Shown here: positions 1-8,328 of the stretch, piece after piece | Layout of the letters: the number at the start of each line of letters is the position of its first letter | Position numbering within the stretch: the first letter of the stretch is position 1 | From: Gemmatimonadota bacterium | GTDB lineage: Bacteria > GCA-2686955 | Reading direction: 5' to 3' | Assembly (NCBI GenBank): GCA_002686955.1 | Contig: NYZA01000009.1 | Coordinates: 1 to 15,252 of the forward strand | DNA length: 15,252 nucleotides | The notes under the pieces: generated by a model | The model's database searches: none | Told to the model about the DNA's origin: nothing | The model's input: the letters and a program-made list of their open reading frames with translations, nothing else | Made by a program: the position numbers and the translations under genes

Positions 1-816
1 CGATTGGTCTGGGCCACGGGGCTTGCGGATCTCCTCTTTGGCGTTCCTGAAGAGCTCTACAATGTTCCAGGGAAAGAGGCCGCGCAGAAAGGGCTCGTTG
101 AAGACCATCCACCTCTTGAAATTGGAGCGCAGCTCGTTGGCGGTTGTGTCGGCGAAGGCCGGATCGTAGGTGGAGGCGGTCAGGTCGACCCAGGTGCGCC
201 AGACGGGGAGGATGTCGTAGTTCGGATCGAGACCGACCGTCTGCGCCGTCGTCACATCGTCATCGAAAACACCGTCAAAGTAGAAGTAGTCGCCGGTCCA
301 GGAGTTGGACAGATCATCCCACTCGTTGTCGATGTCATCCCAGTCGGCTTTCCAGCCCGCCCCATGCGGCCCGAACACATCGATCCGCCCGATCTGGTCC
401 ATGTAGAAGGCCGCGTCGTATGTGCCCCCGTACTTCTGTGTCCACCAGACAAAGTCGTTCGTGATCGGTTCGGGGCAAGACAGCTTGTCCCACATCTCTG
501 GCGGCCACTGCAAGTCGTTGCCGCTGTTCGGGTCGGTGATCAGCCCCGCCCAGCCCATCCCCTCGTTGGCATGGCGAACGCTGCGGAATCCGCACTCCCA
601 CTTCGCCTGGGTCATGCGCGTTCGAGTCGAGATGGTGTCTTCGCAGGTCGACGACATATTCGTCAGGATCGTCCCCAGCAACTGCTCCGGCGTCTTGTAG
701 TCGGCCTGCCCATCCCTGGGCGGCATCACCGGAACGATGTCAGCTATAGCGTCAATGGGGGGGGCAAGAAGTAGGCCAAGAAGGCCGACTGCGCATTGGG
801 TTCTCACACTCTTCAT
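1..816 (-). CDS. Exported acidic, Trp/Asp-rich protein of unknown function (partial, C-terminus off window)
   Basis: An open frame runs 272 codons from an ATG at 816-814 to the window edge without a stop. I do not recognise the family. The N-terminus (MKSVRTQCAVGLLGLLLAPP, then IDAIA) looks like a Sec signal peptide: basic n-region, leucine-rich core, and probable cleavage after AIA around residue 25. The mature part is rich in Trp, Tyr and Asp, with a short Asp/Trp-periodic patch (DWDDIDNEWDDLSNSW) near residues 155-172. It has two cysteines about 12 residues apart (CEDTI and WECGF) and a third near residue 113, which could form disulfides. A GGAG SD lies 8 nt upstream (825-828), which decides the start. 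The plus strand also has a long ORF here, but the signal peptide, SD and codon pattern favour minus. A periplasmic or extracellular protein is inferred; no enzyme motif is visible. Confidence 0.8.
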   Translation of the reverse strand, partial: MKSVRTQCAVGLLGLLLAPPIDAIADIVPVMPPRDGQADYKTPEQLLGTILTNMSSTCEDTISTRTRMTQAKWECGFRSVRHANEGMGWAGLITDPNSGNDLQWPPEMWDKLSCPEPITNDFVWWTQKYGGTYDAAFYMDQIGRIDVFGPHGAGWKADWDDIDNEWDDLSNSWTGDYFYFDGVFDDDVTTAQTVGLDPNYDILPVWRTWVDLTASTYDPAFADTTANELRSNFKRWMVFNEPFLRGLFPWNIVELFRNAKEEIRKPRGPDQS

Positions 817-943
817 TGCGTTTGCTCCGTTTCCTGCTCGGGGAGCCGAAGCTCGGAGCGGGTGCGCCGGGCGGTGCCATTACGTCGAGTCGCGTTTCTC
901 GCTCACGCGGCGTCCGGGCGCCGGCTCCCTGATGCTGTGTGCG

Positions 944-972
944 AGCGTACCGGACGGTTCGAGGGGCCGCAA
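944..972 (-). promoter_or_regulatory. Weak sigma70-like promoter candidate for the left-edge gene
   Basis: On the minus strand, TTGCGG (967-972) and TACGCT (944-949) are separated by 17 bp. Each hexamer matches only 3 of 6 consensus positions, but the spacing is ideal and they lie upstream of the exported-protein start at 816. In GC-rich DNA this could be chance. Confidence 0.25.
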
Positions 973-1013
973 GGGGGGGCGCTTCCCACGATCCACCACC
1001 TACGCCCCAAGTC

Positions 1014-1029
1014 GGCCGGCTGACCGGCC
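1014..1029. repeat. Perfect GC inverted repeat (6-bp arms, 4-nt loop)
   Basis: GGCCGG-CTGA-CCGGCC forms a perfect stem. On the minus strand it lies about 53 nt downstream of the small ORF stop (1082). It could be a transcript-end hairpin for the nrdJ-side transcription unit, but no T-run follows, so it is not a standard intrinsic terminator. Confidence 0.4.
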
Positions 1030-1081
1030 CCGGCGGGCGCCCGAACGGGAGAAATCATCCACTTGGGCACAGCGCGGAAGG

Positions 1082-1252
1082 CTATCCCAGCGCGCAGGGC
1101 GGACGCTGCGCCGGCTCCAGGATCTTCATGTGGGCGCGGAGCAGTAGATCGGTGACCGAGCTCGCCGCTTGGAGCCGCACTCGCGAGCGCCGCCCTCTCT
1201 CCTGGATGCGCCCGGCCACGTTGATGAATCCGAAAGCGGTCCACCCGATCAA
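1082..1252 (-). CDS. Probable small protein (56 aa), TTG start overlapping the upstream stop
   Basis: A 56-codon frame starts at TTG 1252-1250. The start overlaps the TGA of the peptidoglycan-binding-domain gene in a TTGA arrangement, and the frame ends with TAG at 1082-1084. I count G or C at the third position in roughly 47 of 55 codons, much higher than in the neighbouring shadow frames, which is the main argument that it is coding. The product begins [19 protein letters not shown], a short hydrophobic stretch followed by a basic segment and a predicted helical part (SSVTDLLLRAHMKILEPA). No family is recognised. No SD is close to the TTG, so translation would depend on coupling to the upstream gene. 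The alternative is that it is a frameshifted C-terminal extension of that gene. The upstream protein ends naturally after its domain, which argues for a separate gene. Confidence 0.5.
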   Translation of the reverse strand: MIGWTAFGFINVAGRIQERGRRSRVRLQAASSVTDLLLRAHMKILEPAQRPPCALG

Positions 1253-2070
1253 GGCGTCGAGTACAGATCCACCTCGTCTCGAAGTCCCGCCAAGGAGATC
1301 GAGTCGGGCTCGCCGGTCACGGGGAGGTTCGCGACGGCCTGAAACGCCTCCATCGCGGACCGGGACCGCGGCCCCCAGATCCCGTCGAAAGGGGCGTCGT
1401 AAAAGCCCATCACACCCAACAGACGCTGGGCCTCCCGCACCTGATGAGGGAGCGCTCCGCGCCGGGCGCGCAATCCGCGCGTCCGACTCGCTTTCCGTGG
1501 AGATGCCGAGCCGACGATCCCCTGGAGCTGGTTGGCGAGCTCGTTCGTGGCGTTCGCGTACAGGTAGCCGGCGGTGGTGAGCACCAAGACCTGCTCACCA
1601 ATTCGAAGCGCTTCCAAATGAACGGGGGACCAAGCGGTGATCCCCTCGATGAACTTCTGAAATGCCTGCTCGGTGTCCTTTGCGTCGTAACGCTGGGGAG
1701 AGCCCGGCCTGACGCCTGGAATCTCGCTGCCATGCGCGAACGAGAGAAGGAGTAGCGCGGCGTGCGGGTAGAGCTCGACTCCAGGTTTGAGCTGCTCCGC
1801 CCTTTCCAGCTCGATCGCCTCGATCATGCCTGCTTCGAAGGAGCGTGCCTGGTGCCTCAAGCTCTCATTCCATCCCAGCGACTGCACGAACTTGGAGACT
1901 TCGTCGGCGGTCAGGACGGGCGTTGCCGAGGGGACGGCGCTCTCGAACACCTGGATCGTCTCGGCGGGGTCGGGGCTCGGCATCAAGACCGGCCTTGAGA
2001 ACTGGGACGACGACGCGGACGCGAACAGGAGAGTCAGGAGCAACCCGTGGTGGCCCCGCAAGTCTCGCAT
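1249..2070 (-). CDS. Exported protein with C-terminal peptidoglycan-binding-like domain
   Basis: About 273 aa from ATG 2070-2068. This start gives a plausible signal peptide ([20 protein letters not shown]), whereas the longer frame from 2121 adds 17 residues that destroy it. Residues about 208-265 resemble PG_binding_1: a [15 protein letters not shown] helix, an [17 protein letters not shown] core matching the family pattern (DGxxGpxTxxAvxxFQ), and the ending [15 protein letters not shown]. The central 150 residues are alpha-helical with no catalytic motif I recognise, so this is a cell-wall-associated protein rather than a demonstrated hydrolase. A basic linker (residues about 190-206) precedes the domain. 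The start lies 37 nt inside nrdJ in another frame, so the DNA of the NrdJ zinc ribbon also encodes this signal peptide. A functional link to nrdJ is not evident. A TTG start after the nrdJ stop is possible but would lack a basic n-region. Confidence 0.75.
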   Translation of the reverse strand: MRDLRGHHGLLLTLLFASASSSQFSRPVLMPSPDPAETIQVFESAVPSATPVLTADEVSKFVQSLGWNESLRHQARSFEAGMIEAIELERAEQLKPGVELYPHAALLLLSFAHGSEIPGVRPGSPQRYDAKDTEQAFQKFIEGITAWSPVHLEALRIGEQVLVLTTAGYLYANATNELANQLQGIVGSASPRKASRTRGLRARRGALPHQVREAQRLLGVMGFYDAPFDGIWGPRSRSAMEAFQAVANLPVTGEPDSISLAGLRDEVDLYSTP

Positions 2071-5000
2071 TTTAGGCACGAGCCGTTTCGCACCAGAGTG
2101 AAATGGCCGCATTCGGAGCATGGATCACCTTCAAAGCCGGCCAACCTGGCGGTCGACCTTCCCGGCATCGGACCCGAGGCCGTCGCCGCGAGCGATCGAG
2201 CTCGATCGAAGGTGAAGGCCGGGGATCGCTGCGTGAACGGCACCGATCCGCTCAGGTTGTTCGGCGTGTCTACCGTATCGGCAGGCCGGTGGATTTCGTC
2301 GCCCCCCGCTGGCGCGCCGGTTCCATGAGTGTCCTGAGGAGGCACCTGAACCATATCCGATCTTCCCAAATAGGAGAGGGCCAGCTCGCGGAAAATGAAG
2401 TCGACGACCGAGGCCGCCATCTTGATGTGGTCGTGCCCCTGCACGATCCCGTTCGGCTCGAAACGCACATAGGCGAACTTGTCGACGAACTCCGCAAGGG
2501 GAACCCCGTGCTGTAGGCCGAGCGAGACCGCGATTGCGAAGCAGTTAGTGAGAGAGCGGTAGGCGGCACCCTCCTTGTGCATGTCGAGGAAGATCTCTCC
2601 CAGCGTGCCGTCTTCGTACTCGCCCGTGCGGAGGAATACCGTCTGGCCTCCGATCTTCGCCTTTTGGGTGAATCCGGTGCGTCGGTTCGGGAGGCGACGT
2701 TTGTTGGTCGCCGAAGCGATCATCGCTTCGACGGTCCTTGAGACCGGTTCCTCGTCCTCATCGATGAGATCGGCGGCATCCGCTTCGTCGAATGTGCTGG
2801 CGGTCGAGCTCATCGGCTGCGAGAGCTTCGAACCGTCGCGATAGAGCGCGTTCGCTTTGAGCATGTGGCGCCATGATTCGAGATAGGCGTCTTTGACCTC
2901 TTCGATCGTGGCTTCGTTCGGCATATTGATCGTTTTGCTGATTGCGCCGGAGATGAAGGGTTGGGCCGCGCCCATCATGCCGATATGCGCCCGCACCGAG
3001 ATGCTCCGCGTGCTGTAGCGGCCGCAACGAGACGCACAGTCGAAGATGGCGTAGTGCGCCGGCTTCACATGGGGTGCTCCCTCGATGGTCATCCGGCCGA
3101 GGATATGGTCGTTCGCCTCTCGAATCTCGGCATGGGTGAAGCCGAGCGCGCGCAGAAGGGAGAACTCGGGATGTTCCAGGTCGGCCTGGGGGATCTGAAG
3201 CGTTTCCTTGCAGAAAGTGTCTCCAACGGTCCAGCGATTGAAGGCGAACTCGAGCTCGAAGGCACCCGGCAGGCTTGCTTCGAGCCGGTCGAGGATCGCG
3301 TCGCTGAAGCCGAGCGTCCGCAGAGCGGCGAGATCGATGTGGGGAGGACCGTCGAGACTCTGCGTGCCGACGATGTACTGCTCGACCTCTCGGATCTGTT
3401 GCTTGGTGTATTCGAGGCGGCGCAGGGCGGAAGGGAGCCCCTGGTTTACGATCTTCAGATAGCCTCCGCCCGCGAGCTTCTTGAATTTGACAAGGGCGAA
3501 GTCCGGCTCGATGCCGGTCGTGTCACAGTCCATGACGAGACCGATGGTGCCGGTCGGTGCAACGACGCTCACCTGCGCGTTTCGGAACCCGTGCGTTTCG
3601 CCGAGCTCCAGTGCACGATCCCAGGCAAGGCGGGCGGCCTCCCGCAGATCGCTCGGACAAACGTCGGAGTGAATCGTGTGGGGCAGAATCGACAGACCTT
3701 CGTACTCCGATCCGGCCGTATCATGCGCGGCGCGCCGGTGATTCCGGATCACTCGGAGCATCGCGTCGGAATTCGCGTGGTAGCGGGCGAAAGGACCGAT
3801 CTCACCGGCCATCTCAGCGCTCGTGGCGTAGGCTTCACCCGAGAGAATCGCGGAGAGTGCCGCGCAGATCGAGCGGCCCCGCTCGGAATCGTAAGGGATG
3901 CCCATCCGCATCAGCAGCGAGCCGAGGTTGGCGTAGCCGAGGCCCAGGGTCCGATAGAGCCAGGAGCGCCTGGCGATCTCCTTGCTGGGGAACTGCGCCA
4001 TTACGACCGAGATCTCGAGGGTGAGCGTCCAAAGACGTACGGCGTGACGGAAAGAGTCCAGATCGAACACGCTGGCATCGGAGTCGTAGAAGCGAACCAG
4101 ATTGAGGCTGGCGAGATTGCAGGCCGTGTCGTCGAGGAACATGTACTCCGAGCAGGGATTCGACGCGTTGATTCGACCGTCCCCGGGACAGGTATTCCAC
4201 TCGTTGATCGTTGTGTCGAACTGAACCCCCGGATCCGCGCAGGCCCAAGCGGCCTGAGCGATATCGTCCCAGAGGTTCCTGGCAGGAAGGGTCTTTACGC
4301 ACCGGCCGTCGGTGCGCCCGGTCAGCTCCCAGTCGCCATCGTCGAGCACGGCATCGATGAGAGCGTTCGGCACTCGCACCGAATTGTTGGAGTTTTGCCC
4401 GCTGACTGTTCGATACGCCTCGCCCTGCCATTCGGTGTCGTACTGGGCAATGCGGATCTCCCGGTGGCCCTGTGAAGCGAGGTCGATCGCCCTTTGCACA
4501 TAGTTCTCGGGGATCTCCGCGCAGCGGGCCGCGCGCACCGCCCGGCCCAACGCGCTGTTCGCCTTCATGTCTCGGGGATCGCCCGGATCGCCTTCGAACT
4601 CCGGCCGATGAAATGCGGAGATGATCGACTGCAGATGCTTCTCCAGATGCCGGGATCCTGTGTAAAGAGCCGCGACCTTCTGCTCCTCGACCATCTTCCA
4701 ATTGACGAACTCTTCGATATCGGGGTGGTCCGCGTCGAGACAGACCATCTTGGCGGCTCTGCGAGTGGTTCCTCCGCTCTTGATTGCGCCGGCGGCCCGG
4801 TCGCCGATCTTCAGAAAGCTCATCAACCCCGATGAAATCCCTCCGCCCGAGAGCTTCTCACCCGCCGCGCGGATGCGGCTGAAATTGGTGCCGGTACCGG
4901 AGCCGTACTTGAAAAGGCGGGCCTCTCTGGTCCAAAGCTCCATGATCCCCCCGCTGCCCACCAGATCGTCGTCGACCGCCTGGATGAAACAGGCGTGCGG

Positions 5001-5537
5001 CTGGGGGCGTTCGTATGCGTTCGGCGATTGCGCGAGCTCCCCGCTTTCGTGGTCGGCGTAGAAATGCCCCTGGGGCGGTCCTTCGAGGCCGTATGAGCTG
5101 TGGAGCCCGGTGTTGAACCACTGGGGACTGTTCGGGGCCCCCATCTGCGTGGCGAGCATGCCGCGCATCTCGTCTTCGTAGGCGCTTGCATCGTCGGGAG
5201 AGTCGAAGTAGCCGTGCTCTTCGCCCCAGTGCCGCCAGCATCCGGCAAGTCGATCGAACACCTGCCGGGCATCGTTTTCTCGGCCGAGGAGGGGGCGGCC
5301 ATCGTCGTCGAGCCGCACTTCGCCATTCGCGTCGAGCTGTGGTACCCCCGCTTTGCGGAAGTACTTCTGCGCCAAAACATCGGTCGCCACCTGCGACCAG
5401 CCCGAAGGCACTCTCACGTCATCGGCTCTGAAGACGATGGTGCCGTCGGGGTTGCGGATCTCAGAGCTTCGGGGCTCGAAGCTGAGATCGTGGTAGGGAG
5501 ACTGTCCGGCTCGCGTGAATCGACGATTGATCTTCAA
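2034..5537 (-). CDS. nrdJ: Vitamin B12-dependent (class II) ribonucleoside-diphosphate reductase
   Basis: A 1167-aa adenosylcobalamin-dependent reductase that makes deoxyribonucleotides for DNA synthesis in the cytoplasm, without needing oxygen. The N-terminus matches the family, with [10 protein letters not shown] and then [20 protein letters not shown]. Catalytic residues are visible: Cys183 (HACFIQ), the thiyl Cys462 with Glu464 (NPCSE), and the redox partner Cys473 (CNLASLN). The 11-residue spacing of Cys462/Cys473 is that of class II enzymes. Also present are [37 protein letters not shown] and a C-terminal zinc ribbon (CSECGHF, then CLKCETCG). The repeated IxGxxxxxGxPH segments around residues 735-870 are usual for this long subfamily. 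The start is TTG, with AGGA 7 nt upstream. It is the first gene of a minus-strand unit, and its last 37 nt overlap the next gene. Tandem NrdR-like boxes sit in its promoter. Confidence 0.97.
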   Translation of the reverse strand: MKINRRFTRAGQSPYHDLSFEPRSSEIRNPDGTIVFRADDVRVPSGWSQVATDVLAQKYFRKAGVPQLDANGEVRLDDDGRPLLGRENDARQVFDRLAGCWRHWGEEHGYFDSPDDASAYEDEMRGMLATQMGAPNSPQWFNTGLHSSYGLEGPPQGHFYADHESGELAQSPNAYERPQPHACFIQAVDDDLVGSGGIMELWTREARLFKYGSGTGTNFSRIRAAGEKLSGGGISSGLMSFLKIGDRAAGAIKSGGTTRRAAKMVCLDADHPDIEEFVNWKMVEEQKVAALYTGSRHLEKHLQSIISAFHRPEFEGDPGDPRDMKANSALGRAVRAARCAEIPENYVQRAIDLASQGHREIRIAQYDTEWQGEAYRTVSGQNSNNSVRVPNALIDAVLDDGDWELTGRTDGRCVKTLPARNLWDDIAQAAWACADPGVQFDTTINEWNTCPGDGRINASNPCSEYMFLDDTACNLASLNLVRFYDSDASVFDLDSFRHAVRLWTLTLEISVVMAQFPSKEIARRSWLYRTLGLGYANLGSLLMRMGIPYDSERGRSICAALSAILSGEAYATSAEMAGEIGPFARYHANSDAMLRVIRNHRRAAHDTAGSEYEGLSILPHTIHSDVCPSDLREAARLAWDRALELGETHGFRNAQVSVVAPTGTIGLVMDCDTTGIEPDFALVKFKKLAGGGYLKIVNQGLPSALRRLEYTKQQIREVEQYIVGTQSLDGPPHIDLAALRTLGFSDAILDRLEASLPGAFELEFAFNRWTVGDTFCKETLQIPQADLEHPEFSLLRALGFTHAEIREANDHILGRMTIEGAPHVKPAHYAIFDCASRCGRYSTRSISVRAHIGMMGAAQPFISGAISKTINMPNEATIEEVKDAYLESWRHMLKANALYRDGSKLSQPMSSTASTFDEADAADLIDEDEEPVSRTVEAMIASATNKRRLPNRRTGFTQKAKIGGQTVFLRTGEYEDGTLGEIFLDMHKEGAAYRSLTNCFAIAVSLGLQHGVPLAEFVDKFAYVRFEPNGIVQGHDHIKMAASVVDFIFRELALSYLGRSDMVQVPPQDTHGTGAPAGGDEIHRPADTVDTPNNLSGSVPFTQRSPAFTFDRARSLAATASGPMPGRSTARLAGFEGDPCSECGHFTLVRNGSCLKCETCGATTGCS

Positions 5538-5544
5538 GGGCTTG

Positions 5545-5548
5545 TCCT
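5545..5548 (-). promoter_or_regulatory. Ribosome binding site of nrdJ (decides a TTG start)
   Basis: AGGA lies on the minus strand, 7 nt before TTG 5537-5535. The protein beginning there aligns with the conserved NrdJ N-terminus, so TTG is accepted as the start. Confidence 0.7.
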
Positions 5549-5560
5549 GGCAGACGTGAA

Positions 5561-5572
5561 CCGCGGCCGCGG
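5561..5572. repeat. 12-bp perfect palindrome in the nrdJ leader
   Basis: CCGCGGCCGCGG lies in the predicted nrdJ 5' UTR, 23 nt before the start codon. It could fold over the region preceding the SD or simply be GC-rich sequence. No known element is recognised. Confidence 0.4.
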
Positions 5573-5636
5573 CTTCGAAGCGATGCGAATCGGCCCTTCC
5601 TCTCCAGGCTCTCTCCCCCGGGCTGCTGGGACCGAC

Positions 5637-5652
5637 ACGCTGTATCTAGTGT
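5637..5652 (-). promoter_or_regulatory. NrdR-box-like operator, promoter-distal copy (strong)
   Basis: The minus strand reads ACACTAGATACAGCGT. Against the published NrdR consensus acaCwAtATaTwGtgt it matches 13 of 16 positions. It lies 9 bp downstream of the -10, over the predicted transcription start. NrdR is the ATP/dATP-sensing repressor of ribonucleotide reductase genes. Confidence 0.65.
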
Positions 5653-5661
5653 GCGCCAGGA

Positions 5662-5690
5662 TGAATAGACCTTCCATATTGGGATGTCAA
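5662..5690 (-). promoter_or_regulatory. Sigma70-type promoter of nrdJ
   Basis: On the minus strand, TTGACA (5685-5690, perfect -35) is followed after 17 bp by TATTCA (5662-5667, 4 of 6 to TATAAT). The predicted transcript start near 5655 gives a leader of about 118 nt before TTG 5537. This is the best promoter in the window. Confidence 0.75.
5669..5684 (-). promoter_or_regulatory. NrdR-box-like operator, upstream copy (degenerate)
   Basis: The minus strand reads TCCCAATATGGAAGGT. It matches about 9 of 16 consensus positions, including the contiguous core CwAtAT. It fills the spacer between -35 and -10. Its start is exactly 32 bp from that of the other copy, and NrdR boxes are known to occur as pairs 31-32 bp apart. 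Confidence 0.5.
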
Positions 5691-5844
5691 CGAAAAGGGG
5701 GAAGGGGTTTTCTCGACGCGCGAGAGGGCGACGCGCCGCAAGATTGGAGCCAAGTGTCGCAAGCACCAGCGGCGCTTGGAGATCACCGAAATGACGCAAG
5801 TGGGACTTTCATCGAGCTCCGCCGCACGCCGCTCGCGAAACCCC

Positions 5845-5850
5845 TACAAT
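5845..5850 (+). promoter_or_regulatory. -10 candidate for the endonuclease/phosphatase gene
   Basis: TACAAT matches 5 of 6 to the -10 consensus. No good -35 lies 16-18 bp upstream. Transcription would start near 5857, immediately at the hairpin 5857-5880, and 80 nt before ATG 5937. Confidence 0.35.
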
Positions 5851-5856
5851 GCGCGT

Positions 5857-5880
5857 TCGAATCGCTTCCGGGCGATTCGA
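5857..5880. repeat. Perfect 8-bp hairpin in the leader of the endonuclease/phosphatase gene
   Basis: TCGAATCG and CGATTCGA form a perfect stem with the 8-nt loop CTTCCGGG. It begins at the predicted transcript 5' end. It could be an operator, an mRNA-stabilising 5' hairpin, or a block to the alternative ATG at 5880, which starts on its last base. Confidence 0.45.
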
Positions 5881-5936
5881 TGGACAGCGTCGACCGGCGC
5901 CCTTCGCCCGCTTCGATCCGCGAATTCGGGGCCCTG

Positions 5937-6848
5937 ATGATAGTTCGATTCGCCACCTTCAACTGCGGCAGCCTCCTCGCGAGGGGAGAGGACAATTCGA
6001 CGCTGACTCTCGGGCCGGAGCGCTACGAGGCGAAGTGCCGGTGCGTCGCCGAGACGATGGAACGGATCGGGGCCGATGTGGCCACCCTGCAGGAGGTGGT
6101 GGAGCGCGACTCGATCGAGCGTGTGATCGAGGCATGCGGGAGCCGGATGCGGATCGTGGCGGCCACCTCGCCCGCGAGCCGGTCGATCCGGACCTGGTTG
6201 CTTTCTCGCTTTCCCGTCAGCGATCTGCACGTGCACGACGACGAGCTCGGTCTGCTCGAATGGAAAGGGGAGCGGATCCCGCACGGCCCTTCGATCATCG
6301 ATGCCGCGATCGATTTCGGCGACAAGGCTCCGGTTCGTGTCTTCGTCTCCCACTTGAAGTCGAAACGCTCCGTCGATCCGGTCTTCGGCGACGATTTCGC
6401 TCCAAAGACGCTGGCGGAATGGGCGAGCGGAACGCTCTTCTCGACGGCGAAACGGATGACCCAGGCGGTCCGGATCCGGCGCCTCGTGGATGACGCGTTT
6501 TCCAGGGACTCGGACGCCCGGATCTTGCTGATGGGCGACCTCAACGACACACTCGGCTCAACCACCCTCGATGCGTTGGTGGGAGACCACGAGGCGGCCC
6601 GACGCATCTCCCTTCGAAAACAGGAGCTCATCCCGGTGAGCTCCGCCCTTTCCCGAGACCGGCGCTTCTCACATATCTATCGCGGGCGGCGCTTGCTCCT
6701 CGATCACATCCTGGTCTCGCGGCGCCTTTGGAGAGGCTTCGTGCGGGCGGAGATCCACAACGAGGGATTGGAGGATCGTTCCGGTTCGATCGAGGCGATT
6801 CTGGGCGAATCGGATCATGCGCCGGTCGTCGCCGATTTCCGGCTCTGA
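5937..6848 (+). CDS. Endonuclease/exonuclease/phosphatase (EEP, DNase I-like) family protein
   Basis: 303 aa from ATG 5937. The metal-dependent phosphoesterase fold is clear from its ordered motifs: Asn9 in TFNCG, Glu53 in LQEV, His139 in VSHLKSK, Asp201 and Asn203 in GDLND, and Asp293/His294 in ESDHAPV. These match the catalytic set of the DNase I, exonuclease III and sphingomyelinase superfamily. The substrate cannot be told; DNA, nucleotides, phosphoinositides and lipids are all used by relatives. No signal peptide is seen, so a cytoplasmic location is inferred. There is no strong SD. An in-frame ATG at 5880 would add 19 residues, but it lies in a hairpin, and the EEP fold begins naturally with MIVRFATFNCG. 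The much longer upstream frame (to 5100) runs antisense to nrdJ and is discarded. The 3' end overlaps the convergent membrane gene by 34 nt. Confidence 0.9.
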   Translation: MIVRFATFNCGSLLARGEDNSTLTLGPERYEAKCRCVAETMERIGADVATLQEVVERDSIERVIEACGSRMRIVAATSPASRSIRTWLLSRFPVSDLHVHDDELGLLEWKGERIPHGPSIIDAAIDFGDKAPVRVFVSHLKSKRSVDPVFGDDFAPKTLAEWASGTLFSTAKRMTQAVRIRRLVDDAFSRDSDARILLMGDLNDTLGSTTLDALVGDHEAARRISLRKQELIPVSSALSRDRRFSHIYRGRRLLLDHILVSRRLWRGFVRAEIHNEGLEDRSGSIEAILGESDHAPVVADFRL

Positions 6849-8323
6849 TCCGATCCCACTTCGCTCCTTTGAAACACGATGTACTCGATCTCCTCCCCGT
6901 ACGGAAACCTGACTCTCTCGACGTAGAGCGATCGAAAACCCTTCGATCCGATGATCCGGGAGTAGAGGGGGCCATAGGTTCCGATCACGACCCACTCAGG
7001 GCGGAGCTGGGTGTAAACCCCGACGTAGTCCCCTTCCCGGTTGAAGGGAACGACCTCGGGGGAGACCAATCCGACCGTATCGAGAATCGTGGCGCCACAG
7101 CCGATTCCGATCAGGCCGATGTCGCCGCATGCGACCCGATCACCTGGGCGCGTGCGTTCGGCGAGCCAGTGCGCGACCGCGCCGTGTCCCCCCAGCCATT
7201 GCTCGGTCGCTTCACGCCACAGAGACCAGGTCGGCGGCAATCTCAGTGCCGACACGACGAGGAACGCCCCCGCGAAGGCGATGCGCGCCGCCGATGCCCA
7301 CCGCCGGTGCGCGATCCGTTCGATCAAGACGACCGCGCCCGCCGCGGAAAAGAGAAAAAAGACCGGATAGGGGGGAGTTCGGTACCACTCGTGAACGTGA
7401 GTGCCCGCGAGATCGAGCGACGCGAAATGTACCAATGGCCAGAGGGCGATCAGCCATCGCCCCCGCGAAAAGGGGGCCGTCGACCAGATCCCGACGATCG
7501 CCAGGAGGCTGAGAACCACACGAATCGGGTCGCCGGCGAACCAATCGAGGGTGGCGCCCGCACGGGGCCAGTCCCCCCCTCCGTAGAACGCGAGCTTGGC
7601 CTCGATGGAGTGGGGGAGGAGCGCTCCGAAGCTGTGTTGCGCGTAGATCCCCCATGGAGCCATGACCACCAGAGCGGCCGCAACGGAACGCCAGGGGAAG
7701 CGACCATGCTCGAAACGGAACCAGAGGAAGAGGAGAGCGGCGAAGAGGGCGAGATCGATCCTGAGCAAGAGCAGAAGGCCGGTCAGGACTCCGGCGCGCA
7801 GCCGGCGTCCCCCGAGCGCCGCATCGAGACATGCCAAGAGCAGAAGTGTTGCCGCGGGGGCCTCCATGCCGGAGCCGGCGATCGCCACCGAGGGCGGAAA
7901 GAGCGCCAGCATCGCGGCGGCGATCCAGCCGACCCGACGCCCGGCCAGGATTGCCCCAACGCGGGCCGTGAGCGGTATCGTGGCCGCGTGGCACCCGGCA
8001 CCCAGAATGGGTGCGAAGAGGGCGGGATCGACCCCGATTCGAGCTCCGGCGGCCAGGATCAACGTCCACAGGGGTGTGGATGTTCCACATACCGATGGTC
8101 CGTCCTGATAGCTGAAGCCGAGACCTCCCGCCAGGCGAAGGGCGTACTGATAGGTGATCAGTGCATCGTCTCGAGGAAACCCGGCGAAGGCGAGGGCGGC
8201 AAAGCCACCGGCAAGACCGAGGGTCAGAGGAAGAGCCCTCTCCAATGGGACTCGAGGTGGACGCATCGTCCGATCTTGATCGAAAGCCGGTCCCTGTTCC
8301 ACCGTGGCGAACTTCCGATGCAC
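6815..8323 (-). CDS. Multi-pass membrane protein, GT-C glycosyltransferase-like
   Basis: 502 aa with about nine to eleven hydrophobic segments across residues 30-365, followed by a soluble C-terminal part of about 125 residues. An Asp pair at 52-53 (RDDALITYQYALRLAGGLGF) sits just after the first membrane helix, in the first outer loop, and GTSTPLWTLILA follows. Catalytic acidic residues in that loop are the hallmark of GT-C enzymes such as ArnT/PMT-like and mycobacterial arabinofuranosyltransferase-like proteins. The C-terminal part contains GDRVACGDIGLIG and DTVGLVSPEV, which recur in such uncharacterised proteins. It probably transfers a sugar from a polyprenyl-phosphate donor at the periplasmic face, but donor and acceptor are unknown. 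The start is GTG 8323-8321 with GAGG 5 nt upstream; an ATG at 8266 is the alternative and has a poorer SD. It is divergent from the receiver gene and overlaps the EEP gene by 34 nt. Confidence 0.8.
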   Translation of the reverse strand: MHRKFATVEQGPAFDQDRTMRPPRVPLERALPLTLGLAGGFAALAFAGFPRDDALITYQYALRLAGGLGFSYQDGPSVCGTSTPLWTLILAAGARIGVDPALFAPILGAGCHAATIPLTARVGAILAGRRVGWIAAAMLALFPPSVAIAGSGMEAPAATLLLLACLDAALGGRRLRAGVLTGLLLLLRIDLALFAALLFLWFRFEHGRFPWRSVAAALVVMAPWGIYAQHSFGALLPHSIEAKLAFYGGGDWPRAGATLDWFAGDPIRVVLSLLAIVGIWSTAPFSRGRWLIALWPLVHFASLDLAGTHVHEWYRTPPYPVFFLFSAAGAVVLIERIAHRRWASAARIAFAGAFLVVSALRLPPTWSLWREATEQWLGGHGAVAHWLAERTRPGDRVACGDIGLIGIGCGATILDTVGLVSPEVVPFNREGDYVGVYTQLRPEWVVIGTYGPLYSRIIGSKGFRSLYVERVRFPYGEEIEYIVFQRSEVGSDQSRKSATTGA

Positions 8324-8328
8324 GATTT

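Larger units (their letters stand above)
817..1081. other. Intergenic gap with no convincing gene
   Basis: This lies between the exported protein at the left edge and the small coupled ORF. Short frames on both strands are arginine/proline-rich and look like artefacts of GC-rich DNA. It holds the SD of the left-edge gene (825-828), a weak promoter-like pair (944-972, minus) and a GC hairpin (1014-1029). Nothing else was recognised. Confidence 0.6.

Noticed and set aside
4-774. 256-codon plus-strand open frame at the left edge
   Set aside because: The minus-strand frame has a signal peptide and SD; the plus product has neither and no family character.
2961-4475. 504-codon plus-strand open frame
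   Set aside because: It lies wholly antisense to the conserved core of nrdJ; the product has no family character and reflects GC-rich codon bias.
5538-5655. Cobalamin riboswitch in the nrdJ leader
   Set aside because: A short AGCCCGG stretch recalls the start of the B12 box, but the rest does not match, the leader of about 118 nt is too short for the full fold, and B12 riboswitches usually control B12-independent alternatives rather than nrdJ.
5714-5736. Direct repeat CGACGCGC (two copies 15 bp apart) upstream of the nrdJ promoter
   Set aside because: Only 8 bp in very GC-rich sequence and not positioned like a known operator; chance is likely.
5100-5936. N-terminal extension of the EEP-family gene
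   Set aside because: The open frame continues upstream, but most of it is antisense to nrdJ and crosses the nrdJ promoter; the EEP fold starts at 5937.
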